This document shows, in pieces, positions 25,244-36,385 of a stretch of DNA of 64,000 nt; position 1 is the first letter of the stretch, and each line of letters starts with the position of its first letter. The translations under genes and the position numbers were made by a program. Source of the stretch: Phialophora verrucosa. Lineage: Eukaryota > Ascomycota > Eurotiomycetes > Chaetothyriales > Herpotrichiellaceae. Under the pieces are notes generated by a model, which was given only the letters and a program-made list of their open reading frames with translations, was not told the DNA's origin and made no database searches. The DNA lies in contig MSED01000004.1 in assembly GCA_002099365.1 (NCBI GenBank), positions 1,116,001 through 1,180,000 of the forward strand. The letters run 5' to 3'.

Positions 25244-26301
25244 GTTTCGCCTGTCCGTGCACCACCAGTGGTTCAATCGAGCAAGATGGACCACTTTGGT
25301 GCATTCTCCCTCTCCCCTGCTACCGGAGGAGTTGGTTCCTCCCTCGCAAAAACAATAAAAGGCAGAGCTTAAGCTGAGCACAAAACCTCGTGTACCAAAA
25401 GACCGCTCTCGAGAGAGTCGACACCACGACCGTTGCAGCCGCGAATCGATCCCCCAGACATACAGTATGAAATCGAAGGCAGGGAGGGAAAGCCCCAGCA
25501 GTTATCAGTTCCAGTCTCGGTCTCGGATGCAAACCAGGCAACAAAAAGTGATTATCGAAAGGCGTTGACGCATGCATGGCGATTTTCTCACGCGAGCCGC
25601 GCGGAAAGCATGTTCCTGCTCTCGGCTTGGGCAGTGTACTTTATCTATTATGTCGGGTATGCGTTTGGAAAGGAAGCAATTTGGAGCTAGCTACTTCGAT
25701 AGGATGTGCGCTTTGCACTACGAATTCATTTCCCTGGATCATTGGAATCAAGTCCACCCCTGTGTATAGCAGTAGGTGAACACATATGCGCACGTGGTCA
25801 AGAGCGCGTCCGCCCTCCCACTCTCCGAACCATGGATTCGAGGAAGTTCAAGAAGTGTAAAGCGTAAGCAGTGTCTACGAAACCGGTATTAGCCTGTGCG
25901 AAGGGCGGCCCATGTCCCTTTCCTCAACTACAGCATGGTGTGGTGTGGATGGATCGCTGGTTGTGATGTCTACTCACGCACACGCACAAATGGCACACGG
26001 TTTAATTCTGGCCCTACTCAAGACACCTGTCGTGTCTGGCAATTGGTTTGACCATAGGCTGCTATGGCCCTTTTCTTTTGTATTCCGTGTACATAACGAC
26101 TATGTAGGGTTTCCATTTCGTTTCCACGCATGACTTTGTCGCATCCCTCTTTTTCGATTGCCAAAGCGCATGAGCTTCCTCCCTCGATCGTCATGGCGCG
26201 CGTGATTTGTTCCGTCGGTCGTCGCGATGTCGGAGTCGATACTCACGATGCATGCATGCGGGGCGACAAGTCTAGTCTAGTCCAGTCGAGTCGGGTCTAC
26301 T
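25244..26301. other. Intergenic between convergent genes
   Basis: About 1.06 kb between the BTB gene and the DJ-1-like gene. A frame at 25433-25690 ends in a hydrophobic stretch but has no initiating ATG. It could be an alternative 3' exon of the BTB gene, otherwise nothing is supported. Confidence 0.45.
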
Positions 26302-27272
26302 CTACACGTCGATGGCATCGACGACCACGCCCTTGACCCAGTCGTACTGCATCAGGCGCGCGACCTCCTGGGCGCTCTCGTGGCTGACGAGCGCGCTGAC
26401 GAGGTACAAGCTGGCGTCGATGCCGCTGACGGCGCCGGCCGAGGTGATGACGCGCATGCCGCCGAGCTTCATGCTCTGGCGGCGCACGAGGTACTCCTTG
26501 CTGAGGTTGCTCTCGCGGCGCGCGAGACTGCCTTTGCGCGCGTGGCTGCCCGTGCGGTTCTTCTTGAACACGTACGGGTTCTCGTCGAGGTCCTCGCCCA
26601 GCTCGAAGCGCGCGTTGTTGACCACGTACCGCTCTTCCATGACGTCGGTGCGCTCGCCCGCGTCCCGCGCCGCCGCGGCCTGGCACTCCTTCTCCAACTT
26701 GATGTAGAAGTCCGGGTGGGTCGTGGCGGCCAGGCCCTGCAGGAGGCCCTGGTGCGCGAGGAACAGGCTCGCCGTGTCGATGGCCAGGAGGGTGCGCTCG
26801 CGAGCCGGGTCCGCGGTCTGCAGATCGGCGAACGCTTTGATGAGCGGGAGGGGCTCGGCTACGGCCTTGACCATGTCCATGCATTTGTCTTTGCCGCCGG
26901 GGACAACGAGCACGTCGAACTCCCGGAGCCGCTTGTGTGCTTCTTTGTACGAGATGTGCGCGGTGAGCGTGACGCCTTGGGCCGTGAGGACTTGTTCTTG
27001 GGGGCCCGCAAACGTGATGTCGAAGGCTTTAGTGTCTGCGGTAGTTGGCACTGTTAGTTTTGAGGCGCTTGGGGGTTGTGGGATGAGGTGTCGTGTGATC
27101 GTATGATCCAGTTTTGGGAGGGGCTCAACCGTTTCTTACCTGGGTTGTTGATGTCGTGTTGAGTGTGGGTGAGGACTTCGAGAGGACCGGCAAAGTCAAG
27201 CAGGTTCATGTTCTCGTGCATGGTGATCAGAACCTGGATTGGCTCGCTTTCATCGCTCCGAATTGCACTCAT
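26302..27272 (-). CDS. DJ-1/PfpI (glutamine amidotransferase-like) protein lacking the usual nucleophile Cys
   Basis: Two exons (27272-27140, 27035-26302), 288 aa. The fold is shown by QVLITMHENMNLLDFAGPLE at the N-terminus, FDVLVVPGG near residue 75, the nucleophile-elbow region LLAIDTASLFLAHQGLL, and ITSAGAVSGIDASLYLV near the C-terminus. In most family members the elbow reads xCTG; here the position is Asp131, so catalysis by the standard route is not expected. Residues about 165-215 form a basic Arg/Lys/Ser/Asn-rich insertion not usual in the compact family. Of two in-frame acceptors 12 bp apart, the downstream one is preferred because the CTAAC branch point overlaps the upstream one. Exon 2 is clearly more GC-rich than its neighbours. 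Function unknown. Confidence 0.85.
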
Positions 27273-28604
27273 CTTGCCGGCTGGTCAAGGGTTGCAAGTG
27301 TGGGAAGTGGAAGATGGAAGAAGGTCTCGTAGTGCGTGGGAGACGACTTGTAAAATGTGTGCAAGGTCCACGGGGAGGGATAATTCCTTTGCAGGCTTCT
27401 TTGTGGTGGTTGGTTTGTGCGGTGTTTGATGGTAGGTTTCAGTGATGAAGTGTGCGACAGGTGGCCTTCCTCGGTGCGTCTTGTTTCTGCGGAGACCCCA
27501 CGAATTCAATCGAACGAAGGCCAAACGTGGGGTAGAGCTTCCAACGATTTCGGAGGGGCTAAAGACGCTTTGTCTGACACAAGCTCAGCCCCAAATCCAG
27601 TCCATCTTGGCAGTCTGACTGCATGGCTTGATTTTCTATGCAATTGCTCGAACTTCACCTCGTCTTTTCTCTCCTGCCCACAGCTTCATGCGAGCATTTC
27701 ACAGATGCACTCACCCACACTCTTTTATCCAACCGCACAGCCGGAAGCATCATACTGGCTTCTGCCAGCCTCATATACAGTCGGCCTCTCTTTGAGCCGG
27801 CATGATTTCCGACGTGAGTTCCGACATGAGTTCTGAGCATGGAATACGAGAAATGCACAAGCACAGCAGGACTCGACCACTCCCGACTGCATACGTGGAT
27901 GATGGGATAGCCAATCAACCTTTCGACAGAAGGCCGCACCTCTACAAGGCACTCGAGCGGAGGGAAAGGTCGGTGCAAAGCATACAGACATCGGCCCAAG
28001 CCCATGTTCGGCCCTGACGCTCAAGGTGATACCCTTGTCCGAAGCCACGCCGCGAAGTCCACCTGTGCACAACAGAGGGCGTCTAGTAGCGGTCAGCAGG
28101 ACTGATAATCAAACTCATGTGCCCTTTGACCAGCCAAAGGTGCTCGGAGGGAGGCAACGCGTTCTGCAGTCGCAGGCCCCGACAAACACGTCTCTCTGCA
28201 GGCTGAGGCTTTCTTTTCCTCAACGGACAGCACGACTGATCACGCCTCGCTGACCATGCAGCTCTCTGGCCCTCCTTTTCGAGTGCAGGTCTTGCCGTGA
28301 CTCATAGTCCTCGGCCGCAATGAGCCCATGTGGATGGAAAGTCCCGGCATGCAAGTTGGCACAAACGCACGTCTCTGCTTTTGTCTCCTCGCGCCGCTTC
28401 GCTAACTTGATTTTTGATCATCGCTCAAGCGGGACAGTAGGTGGGATGGATCAATATTAGAGGCGCCCGAACCATGGCATTCTCTCCGTTCTGGACATAA
28501 ATTCCCAGGTTTTGCCGCATTAAAAAGCTCTTCAGATAAGTCCCCCCTCTACAAATTTGTCCCAACGCATCACTTTGCTGCCCTTCGTTGGAGAGGTATA
28601 CCCA
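27273..28604. other. Intergenic, divergent promoter region
   Basis: About 1.33 kb between the DJ-1-like gene (minus) and the coiled-coil gene (plus). No supported feature. Confidence 0.5.
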
Positions 28605-29494
28605 ATGGCTATATCGGAGAGCGGACCTTCTCGCGATGAGGCGGAGGAGCGCACTGTAGAGAATGGGCATGGAAGTCGTCTTGAACGAGTCGTGCAAGCA
28701 GCCGAGAGGAAAGCATCCTATTGGTGGCAGAAGTGGGAAGAACTGAAAGAGCATGCGGATTTTATGCAGCGTCAATGGGCAGAGAATGAGCAAAAGGGCA
28801 ATCTGGCCGCCAGGTTGACCTGCGAATTGGCTCAAAGTAAGCAGGAGTGTGAACGCTTGCAGCTTCGGCTCCAAGACTTGGAGCATGCGAATCAACAAGT
28901 AACGAGTCAGCTCCGGGTCTCGGAACTTGCGCGTCAACGACAAGAGCGCCAGCTCAATGTTGCCAGGAACGAGCCCAGACTGGCCAAGTGGTACGTATCT
29001 CTGGATCGTCATGCAGGTTTGAGAAGAGTGGCAGCTTTTGACTCGAGTCTAACTCCCAATGATACAGAGCAGCCGACCTCGACGGTCTGAGACAACAGAT
29101 ATGTGATTCGGTCCAACTTTGCATCCACGGCACTTGTACCAATGTAAGAACCCCGTCTCTAGTGATGATCATCCCTCGGGAGCATGTCAAACAAGCGCTG
29201 ATCTCAATCTAGGATCTTACAGAAGGCGCAGGCATAGCGCAAAAGATGGAGGACATGGTCAGGAGTCGTCTTTTTGGCTGGCTTGAAGACAGGGCTCCTC
29301 TGGGTGCCAAGAGCGATCCAGCCGCGATTCTTAAGACGACGAATGCAGTTTACGACGAGGTCGTCCACGGCAAGAGACTTCACGATGGCCAAGTCGACTT
29401 CGTCATCAAGAAAGAACTCGAGCATGAACTCAAGGCAAAGCTCGCCAGGACTTTCCGACAAGGGATGACCGTCTGGTCTAAGGTCTGGCGATGA
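28605..29494 (+). CDS. Hypothetical coiled-coil protein
   Basis: Not recognised. The model has exons 28605-28987, 29068-29143 and 29213-29494, 246 aa. Residues about 25-125 are Glu/Gln/Arg/Leu-rich with heptad-like spacing and two Trp-rich positions (SYWWQKWEELKEH), suggesting a coiled coil. A conserved-looking middle (DLDGLRQQICDSVQLCIHG) and a basic C-terminus (KKELEHELKAKLARTFRQG) follow. The start is the first ATG in the frame. Intron 1 is problematic: the strong donor GTACGT at 28991 joined to the acceptor at 29067 makes a TGA exactly at the junction. The weaker donor GTGGTA, three bases upstream, keeps the frame and is used here. Intron 2 (29144-29212) is ordinary. The gene may be real with the weak donor, or recently inactivated. 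Confidence 0.6.
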
Positions 29495-30491
29495 GTGAAG
29501 TTGTTCTGGGTTTGGGTTTCTTCAGCGCCCACCCTGGACCCTATTCCTCTATGAGGGCGTAAATCGGGCATCGTTAGCAGAGAATTTCCGGGTGTTGGAT
29601 CATAGCACTCTCAATATTGGGGCAAATGCTGGTGAGGAAAAGCGTTTGCATTTCAGGCGCCCACATGTACAGTAATTGAGGGTGCATAAGGAGGCATGAA
29701 TTCTTGGCCTCAAGCGAGGTACAATACGTACTTAGGAGTAGATGGCAACAGGATCTTGCTTTCACCAGAGGGTCTTCCGCGGAGATTCTTTGACGTGAGG
29801 CACCGAGATCTGACGCCTGTCATATCAGCTTCGGTTAGTCAGCGGCGAGCAGCACAATCCATTGCGGCCGCCTTATTAGATGACTTGTATGGGCAATCGC
29901 CATCTGTAATAAAGATCTGACACCCCAGGACACTGGCCGCCTGCACTCCTCAGCCTTGATACGGTCTATACGGATTCAACACTTACCTGAGAAGGTGCCA
30001 GGCACTGTGATAGGTTGCTCGCACTTCCCTTTTAGGGTTTATGAAGGGCTAGATATTGACGGGCCTGAACATTCAGGCTTCCAACGGTCCACCACAAGGC
30101 TCTTTCTAATCATGACATCGCAAGAAACCTTGGAGACGTCGTCGCTCTTTGCCTCGTAGGCTGTTCCTCCGCATTGTTACCGTGTCGTCCAAGGCCGCTC
30201 GTTCCTGCTTCTCGCCGCAGTGGGTCGAAATGGAACAGCATGGCGGTCTAATATGTAGACGGGGTGCAACAGGATATAAAAGTTCCCCGACTTACCACCA
30301 GCGGGATATCGCTCCTTCAGCTTAGATCATAACATCACTCCACATCGGCCAGGTGTTTTGAGTAAACTTAACTTGAGCTCACACATCAACGCGTCGCCAT
30401 ATCTTCGACATACATGACCGCTGGTCTCTGCGCCTGAGCAATCTTACATTTCAGCGGGTTGACACCACATCTGTTAACCGATTCCACAACC
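29495..30491. other. Intergenic, SDR upstream region
   Basis: About 1 kb. Besides the TATA box listed separately, nothing is supported. Confidence 0.5.
30275..30280 (+). promoter_or_regulatory. Probable TATA box of the SDR gene
   Basis: TATAAA (within GGATATAAAAG) about 215 bp upstream of the SDR start, in the correct orientation, followed by pyrimidine-rich sequence. Confidence 0.45.
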
Positions 30492-31284
30492 ATGTCCGGC
30501 AACAAAGTCATCGTCATCCTAGGGAGCGGCCCAGGCATAGGCGTTGCAACCGGCGCACTCTTCGCTTCCAAGGGCTTTGATGTCGCATTGCTCTCGCGCA
30601 ACGCCGAGCGCTTGGATCAAGACGTCGCCAGAGTTCGAAAAGCAAGCACCAGCGTCAAAGTGCAAGCATACCCGGTCGATCTGGGCGACCACAGCGCCCT
30701 AGCATTGGTTCTAGGGAAAGTTGAAACAGAGTTGGGACCACCTGAACTGGTATACTACAACGCCGCCAGAGTGGTTCCCTCAAAAATCGGGCAGACAGGT
30801 CCGGATTTCGTCTTGGAGGACTTCAAGGTGGGTGGTCTCAACGCGTGAGCAACCTGTGTCCTTTCCCCTGTTTGCTGACTGCACTGAACAGAGCATGACC
30901 CTTGGCCTCTGGGTTGCAGCATCATGGGCATTACCCCATCTAACAGCGGCGGCAGCGGCTGGGAAACCAGGTTCCCACCCATCATTTCTCTTCACCAACA
31001 GCGGGTTGTGGGATCGCCCGCTGGCAGACTTCGCTTCCCTCTCTTTGCAGAAGGCCGCGCAGTATAATCTGCTGTTGAGCTTCAAGCAAATGCTGGAGCC
31101 CAAGGGCGTCCATGTCGGAGGGGTCAACATCGGAGGTCTTGTCAACGATGAAGATCCCGTCACGAACCCGAGTAGAATTGCGCAGGCCTTGTTTGAGCTG
31201 TACCAGCAAGACAAGCCTAATTGGCAATGGGAAAGCCAAGTTGGGGACTGGGGTGAGTTTTTGAAGAAGATAGGGATTCAATAG
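30492..31284 (+). CDS. Atypical short-chain dehydrogenase/reductase
   Basis: Two exons (30492-30827, 30892-31284), 242 aa. The Rossmann fold is shown by VIVILGSGPGIGVATGALFA (a GxGxGIG cofactor loop), ALLSRNAERLDQ with Arg after strand 2 (NADP preference likely), a D-L pair after strand 3 (PVDLGD), and YYNAARV in place of the usual NAG motif. The active-site region has FTNSGLWDRP followed by LSLQKAAQ: Lys166 is present but the catalytic Tyr expected four residues before it is Leu162. Related fungal SDRs also lack it, so a reductase by the standard mechanism is doubtful. The substrate is unknown. The intron has a clear GCTGAC branch point. Confidence 0.85.
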
Positions 31285-31851
31285 CCGTAGTACATACTGT
31301 ACGGAGTAGCTTGTCTGGAAAGCTCGGGCAATCGGCCCCGGCATTTGTTGCTGGGGCTTGTGCAAGTAGGGAGCGGGACGGTGCCCACTAGACGACTGCC
31401 CCTTGTTCAATGCTTGGGGTCCTCCCTGGCATTCCCGCTTTGCTCCATGCTCTCTAGGCAGCTTCGCAGGCCATCGACAGGCTCAACCGCACGTGGAGAT
31501 GGCATCATGGGGCCCGCGGGGCTTGATTTCGGCTAAAACCCTCCTTGGCCAGTGAGACGGCCGTTGTTGAGGGGCAACGATCAAGATTAAACGAGCCCGC
31601 TTGGTCAATCACGGCACTCGTTAGCATCGACATCATCCAGCACAAAGTGAGATAGTGTACACAGTAGCAGTTTACTCGGTATGTAGTAGTCTCGAAATTT
31701 ACTCTCCCCTTTCTACTCCATACCTACGAGTAGTGCACAGTGCTGTACTCTTTCACCCTTTCCCCCCTTCTTCTTCCCGTCGCCAACATACATAGCTAGC
31801 TACGGTACTGTAGCTTTGTATTCTGCGTCACCCCTTGACGAACCACCAACC
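31285..31851. other. Intergenic
   Basis: About 570 bp upstream of the thioredoxin-like gene. Pyrimidine-rich (CCTTTCCCCCCTTCTT) sequence near 31750-31780 is typical of fungal core promoters. No gene. Confidence 0.5.
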
Positions 31852-32925
31852 ATGCGCGTCCCGTACTTCCTCTCGCTTCTGCCCCTGCCCCTTCTCGTCG
31901 CAGCCGACACGCAAGCGCCCCTCAAGGACAAAGCGGCCGCCTGGTTCGACAAGGCGAAATCCTACGTCAACAGCGCGATCCCGTCGGCAGCGCCAGTGCA
32001 TGTCTCCGACTCGGGGATCCCCCACCACCCGATCGACGCCGCCGCCGCCGAACTCGCGGACAATGTCGTCGAAAAGCTCAGCATCCGCAATTGGCAGCGC
32101 AAGCTGTCCCCGAAGCTGGACGCGGAGGAAGAATGGATGATTTTCCTGACGGGCGGGAACAAGTCATGCTACGGCCGCTGTGGGCCCGTCAATACCGCGT
32201 GGAATGTATGTGCGATGCTGCCTCCCCGCCCCCCTACCTGACTTCCCTTCCCTCTGCCTAACAAGTAAAAACGCAAATCCTATTTGCGGAGTTCCTCGCT
32301 CGCCTTGGATTGCTAACGCCGGACCACCGCTGGGTTTTCACAGGAAGCCGTCCCCTTACTCACGGCGCTGTCCCCGCCAGCGGGCTCCCCGCGCCTGAAA
32401 CTCGGCCTCCTCGACTGCGAAAAGGAGGAAGTGCTCTGCACGGCCTGGGCGTCCGGCGTGCCTGTGATCTACCACTTCCTGCTTCCCAGGGCGTCGGCGT
32501 CGTCGTCGTCGTCTGCTGGACAACCCTCGACAGACGCGCCCACCAGGCTGCACATCGTGCCCCTGAACCTCACGACCACGGAGGCGAGCGACATTGTGTC
32601 CATCCCCTCGGCGACCAAGTCCCGGTATCTGAACTACGAGGAATACACCGGCCTGTTGCACCCGATTGACGGCCTGATGGCCAAGTTCGGGCTGTTGCAG
32701 CCGTTCGGGTACTTTATGTGGGCGCTGGGGTCGATGCCCGGGTGGGTGATGATGTTGGGCATCAGCTTCGTGAGCCGTCAGATCATGAGCCGGCGGATGG
32801 CGAGGACGGGAGGCATCCCCGAGGCCGCGCCCCAGGCCCAGGCGGCCCCAGCGCCGAGGGTTGCCCCTGCGAGCGGGGGCCAGCCTAGAGGGGGCGCTGG
32901 GGGGAGTGCGAAGAAGAGGAAGTGA
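31852..32925 (+). CDS. Secretory-pathway membrane protein with thioredoxin-like region
   Basis: Two exons (31852-32205, 32344-32925), 311 aa. A signal peptide (MRVPYFLSLLPLPLLVAA) opens the protein. Residues about 90-190 look like a thioredoxin-type fold: WMIFLTGGNKSCYGRCGP carries a Cys106-x3-Cys110 pair followed by Gly-Pro, and LGLLDCEKEEVLCTAW and PVIYHFLLP match later strands. The CxxxC spacing differs from the CxxC of active oxidoreductases, so redox activity is uncertain. A hydrophobic segment (about residues 238-263, PFGYFMWALGSMPGWVMMLG) is a probable membrane anchor. The tail is Ala/Pro/Gly-rich and ends in basic residues (KKRK). This suggests an ER-resident protein. A CGTCGTCGT microsatellite encodes a Ser run. 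Confidence 0.72.
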
Positions 32926-33275
32926 GCGTGAGAGGGAGAGTGGCTAAAGCACGAGCCGGAGCGGGATCAGAAGCAGAAGGGGTCAGGGTTCTTGAAGAAC
33001 ATAAAAAGTTTCGGTTGATTGGCCGTATTGCATTACTTGCTACGAGCACAAAAGTGTCGCTAATTCGTTCATCCTGCAGCCGAGACCCAGCCAGCCATGA
33101 GGTCTGCCTTCAGAATAGACTGGTGTCCGCCTGCCTAATACACAGCTCAAGCTCTAACTCGATCCGCCTTCTTTCACCGGGTTTGTTCTAGCGGTTCCAA
33201 GCTATCTCGCGTGGCGCATGGACCTGCACACTCCCGTCAGAAGTCCCAACCATAGCCTCCTCTCAGCGGACCTTC
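32926..33275. other. Short gap between convergent genes
   Basis: 350 bp between the thioredoxin-like gene and frataxin, which face each other. Nothing else seen. Confidence 0.5.
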
Positions 33276-34070
33276 CTAAGGCGAGCTATTGAGTCCACTC
33301 TTGGCTGGTCCGTCTCTACCCTGGTGCGCGTCCTCGCCGTCACCCGGCGTGACCTCCACCCCTAATTCCTTCTTCAGCAGCTCACTCAGTGAACTTCCAT
33401 CTCGCAGGTAGATCCACTTGCCGCCTGTAGATCCGTCGTCGCCACTGTCGACCGTGCTGCCTTCCTTGTGGTCTTGCGAGGAGGCGGGGATGACCCAGTC
33501 GTAGCGCTTGGGCCCGGAGATCGGGGACGAGAGCCAGATCTGGCGGTTGGGAGGCTGTTTGTTGAGCACGTAGGTGCCATGTTTGGGGTGAGTTATTGTG
33601 AGGACACCGGCCTGTAGAAAGGGAAGAAAGAGGTGAGAAAGAGTTCCACGTCTCATTCAAGCACGCATCTGGACCACCACTGTACGTACTGAGAATTCAG
33701 ATTCAACTCCGTCGGTATTGCGCTCCGACAATTCTTCCATTGCCAGGACTAGAGTGTTCAGGTACTGGTCCGCGATCTCGTGGTACTCGGCGTCGCTGAT
33801 CTGGGCTGCTCCTGTGCTAGGGCCATTTCCGTGAGTGGCTTCAGGTTTGGGCGGTTCGGGGTCGCTGCTGTCTGGTTGGATGCCTTTGTGTCGGAGAGTG
33901 TGAGTTGAAAAGGGGACTGCTCGTCTCGCGGTGTCCGGAAACGACAGTGCAGTAGAAAGAGAGGTTACTGCGGGAAGAAGACGAGAGCCGCTCAATGAAG
34001 TTTGAGTTGTCAATGGTCGGTGGAGGGTGCTTGCTCGCGCAAAGCGGAGAAGTTGCCGGCTTGTCTTCAT
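33276..34070 (-). CDS. YFH1: Frataxin (mitochondrial iron-sulfur cluster assembly)
   Basis: Two exons (34070-33690, 33611-33276), 238 aa. The ATG at 34070 opens an Arg/Ser/Thr/Leu-rich mitochondrial targeting sequence (MKTSRQLLRFARASTLHRPL). The frataxin domain covers residues about 90-215. Helix 1 has acidic residues in SDAEYHEIADQYLNTLVLAM, used for iron and scaffold binding. Then come GVLTI, GTYVLNKQPPNRQIWLSSP, SGPKRYDW and WIYLRDGSSLSELLKKELG, all diagnostic. Frataxin stimulates sulfur transfer on the Nfs1-Isd11-Isu complex in the matrix. The intron falls just before GVLTI. A Ser/Gly/Asp-rich loop precedes the last strand and an extra polar tail of about 25 residues follows, both common in filamentous fungi. 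Confidence 0.95.
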
Positions 34071-35172
34071 TGTCGCGGGCCTGCGTAGGATATCAGCGAC
34101 AGTAGGGGGACAGAATAGAAGACACAACTGACGCGACTTTCTCAACTCAGTTTGACTTCGACGCAGCGACGTGAAGAATATAGCTAGTTGTGATGGTCCA
34201 AAGGTGCGATTGAATGTCTGGAGAGAGGGTTTCAGCAGCCAATGACGTACAAATGAATCGGTTCGGCAGAGAAATGCCTGGAGCTCTGTGATTGGCGGAA
34301 TGCTCGAGTTCATGCGCTTACTGAGGACAAGGCGAGCAGGAAGACAGGAGTCTTCGCCTCCTAGTCAAGGCAGGGATGGGCGGGGGTTGCGGTTTGCAAA
34401 CTACGAAATGAGGCTATCAGCATTACAGGAGTGATCCAGTCGAGACCGCGAGTGAGATTTTGCAGCTAACCAATCCATCAATTCAAATACCCGAATTGGC
34501 GAGAGGCTTTTGCTTCAGCCGGAGAACTTCCTATTGTACAACTCCATGCTAACACCCTAAGAGCGTCTTTAGAAAATCAATCGGAAGATAGACTTTTAAA
34601 GATCCACAGTACACTCATAGCCCGGCCAACTCCAAGTTCATTTTGACATCTCTGCAACTTCCAACAATCTGTGAAGTAGGTCCCAGTTACCAGCATGTTG
34701 CAGCCACAGCTTTATCGCCCGGCCGCTTGCTCCCCACGTTTGCCGTCCAGACCCAGACAAATGGGGTTTTCCAATTCACAATGCACATGATCTGCCTGTG
34801 CCCACTGCCGATGGATCTCATCACCAAGCTGTCTCGCTTCGTGACGGAGCTCTAGAAGCGTGTTCACCATGTAGAACATATCCCCAAGCTTGTTGACTTT
34901 GAGAGATATGGGCGCGAACAGGATGGCGGAATAGTGGCTCCGTGCAAGTTGAACACAATAATCTTCGGCAATATTATCGTCAGACAACCACTCCTCTCAC
35001 TGTGTATGTCTGTACCCGTCGGGGGAACGCTTGGTGCATGAAACAGACTGTTTGTGACTTTGGCCCTCCTTCGGTCAGCTCCTTGGGCTGGCTGGATGGT
35101 TGTGGCTGTAATCCGGATCCTGCGTAAATTCTCTTTCGACCTCATGCAAGACCGTGTTCTCCACGCCTTTTC
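34071..35172. other. Intergenic
   Basis: About 1.1 kb between frataxin and uL30m. A minus-strand open frame at 34712-34987 has some helical character but no ATG near its start, so no gene is claimed. Confidence 0.45.
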
Positions 35173-35442
35173 TCATTTGTTGGCCTCACTCGCTCTTGAC
35201 TCAATATAAAACCCAGCATCAGGGACTCTCTCTTGGTGCACTTCTTGCTTCGTTAAAGGTTTATCAACTTCTGAGACCGCAACCAGCTCTTTCACTTTCA
35301 TGATTTGACCAGCAACTGACGGTGTGACTGGGTGGAAGACGGTCGCCATTCGTTTGCGCAGGCCGAGCGCTTTGAGAACGTTGCCCGTTCGTGCTGGGAG
35401 GCCGATCGCGGAACGAATTAAGGTGATCCGAAAATAGGACAT
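35173..35442 (-). CDS. MRPL33: Mitochondrial ribosomal protein uL30m
   Basis: Single exon, 89 aa. The protein opens MSYFRITLIRSAIGLPARTG and continues LKALGLRKRMATVFHPVTPSVAGQI, with MKVKELVAVSEV. This is the conserved uL30 fold used in the mitochondrial large subunit, and is nearly the full length expected. The frame is open for 34 more codons upstream, with an Arg/Ser/Thr-rich stretch that could be a cleavable presequence, but fungal homologues I know start at MSYF, so that ATG (35442) is used. Its neighbour frataxin is also mitochondrial; there is no evidence of co-regulation. Confidence 0.88.
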   Translation of the reverse strand: MSYFRITLIRSAIGLPARTGNVLKALGLRKRMATVFHPVTPSVAGQIMKVKELVAVSEVDKPLTKQEVHQERVPDAGFYIESRASEANK

Positions 35443-36336
35443 AGTGGTCAAGCAGGTTCGGGAGATGAGATAAGATGATGACTTGAACTGAGAAACAATT
35501 GATTTCTGCGGTAGATGAGGGAAAGCACTAGTGCTTGTAGGCAATGTCAGATGTCTGGAGCTGGTGGTAACAGGAGGTAACAGGAGGTACTGCGGAAGGG
35601 TGAGTTACGAGGTTGTTTTGCAGTCAATCACTCAGCCTTGTCTTGGCGAAGCGAGACAAGTCAAACAACCAATCACGAAGGTAGTATACTCTTTGTTACA
35701 CAAGATTTCACTACCGATTCAGGAAAGCAGCATGGTCGCTTAGTTGAATCGGTTGCCAGAGAACAACATGGTCAGTGAAATTGCAGGACATTGCTATATC
35801 GATCAAGTAAAATGCAGATTGGCCAATTCTGTCTGGTACTCTGAAAATCCAAGCACCATCACTCTATTCTCGAGGGCGTCGCGTCTAGACCAGCGCTGCG
35901 TCAAGCCGCACTTCCTGGGGTCATTTTCAGAGATCTTCGAAATCTGAAGGCGAGTGTGTAGGACTGGCAGATCCTGATACTGTATATTCTGAGGGGATCC
36001 TTTCCGTATCGAATATTTGACCCGATTCTTTCCAGGGGGATTCTTCATCACAGAGCTCCCTTGCAATCGTGTCCACCGAGCGCATCGGAAAGCTACTCTC
36101 CCAGTCATGAATCCCTTCTATCGACAGGATCGAACTCAAGCCGCCCTCCATCTTCTTGCGCTTGACCTGGAGAGCCTGCCGCTGTGGCGTCGCTGAACGG
36201 TTCTGTTTTCAGAGCAGTGGGTGGCCGATCTGGCGAGAAAATCGAGAACAGCTGGACTCACAAGCGACATATGTGAAGTATTCAGCTAGCCACTTGAAAT
36301 CCAGACTTTTCAACAGCAGCACAGTTACCTTCTTAG
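35443..36336. other. Intergenic, left flank of the transposon
   Basis: About 890 bp of normal-composition sequence with no supported gene. A GGTAACAGGA direct repeat occurs near 35565-35590. Confidence 0.45.
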
Positions 36337-36345
36337 GCTTATCGG
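36337..36345. repeat. Target-site duplication, left copy (9 bp)
   Basis: GCTTATCGG directly precedes the left terminal repeat and is repeated exactly after the right one (39864-39872). Nine bases is the usual target duplication of Mutator-like elements. Confidence 0.85.
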
Positions 36346-36385
36346 GGCTAGTATTAGTCCGTGTCATACATGCCGTTATTCCGTA
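36346..36385 (+). repeat. Left terminal inverted repeat (40 bp perfect)
   Basis: Begins GGCTAGTATTAGTCCGTG and ends TTATTCCGTA; the reverse complement of 39824-39863 is identical over 40 bp. Similarity continues weakly into GGGCCAAA on both sides. Confidence 0.9.

Noticed and set aside
25433..25690. Small membrane-like protein downstream of the BTB gene
   Set aside because: No initiating ATG and only one hydrophobic stretch; kept only as a possible alternative 3' exon.
34712..34987. Minus-strand open frame with a helical-looking segment
   Set aside because: No ATG near its start, first Met leaves only about 55 residues, and no recognised similarity.
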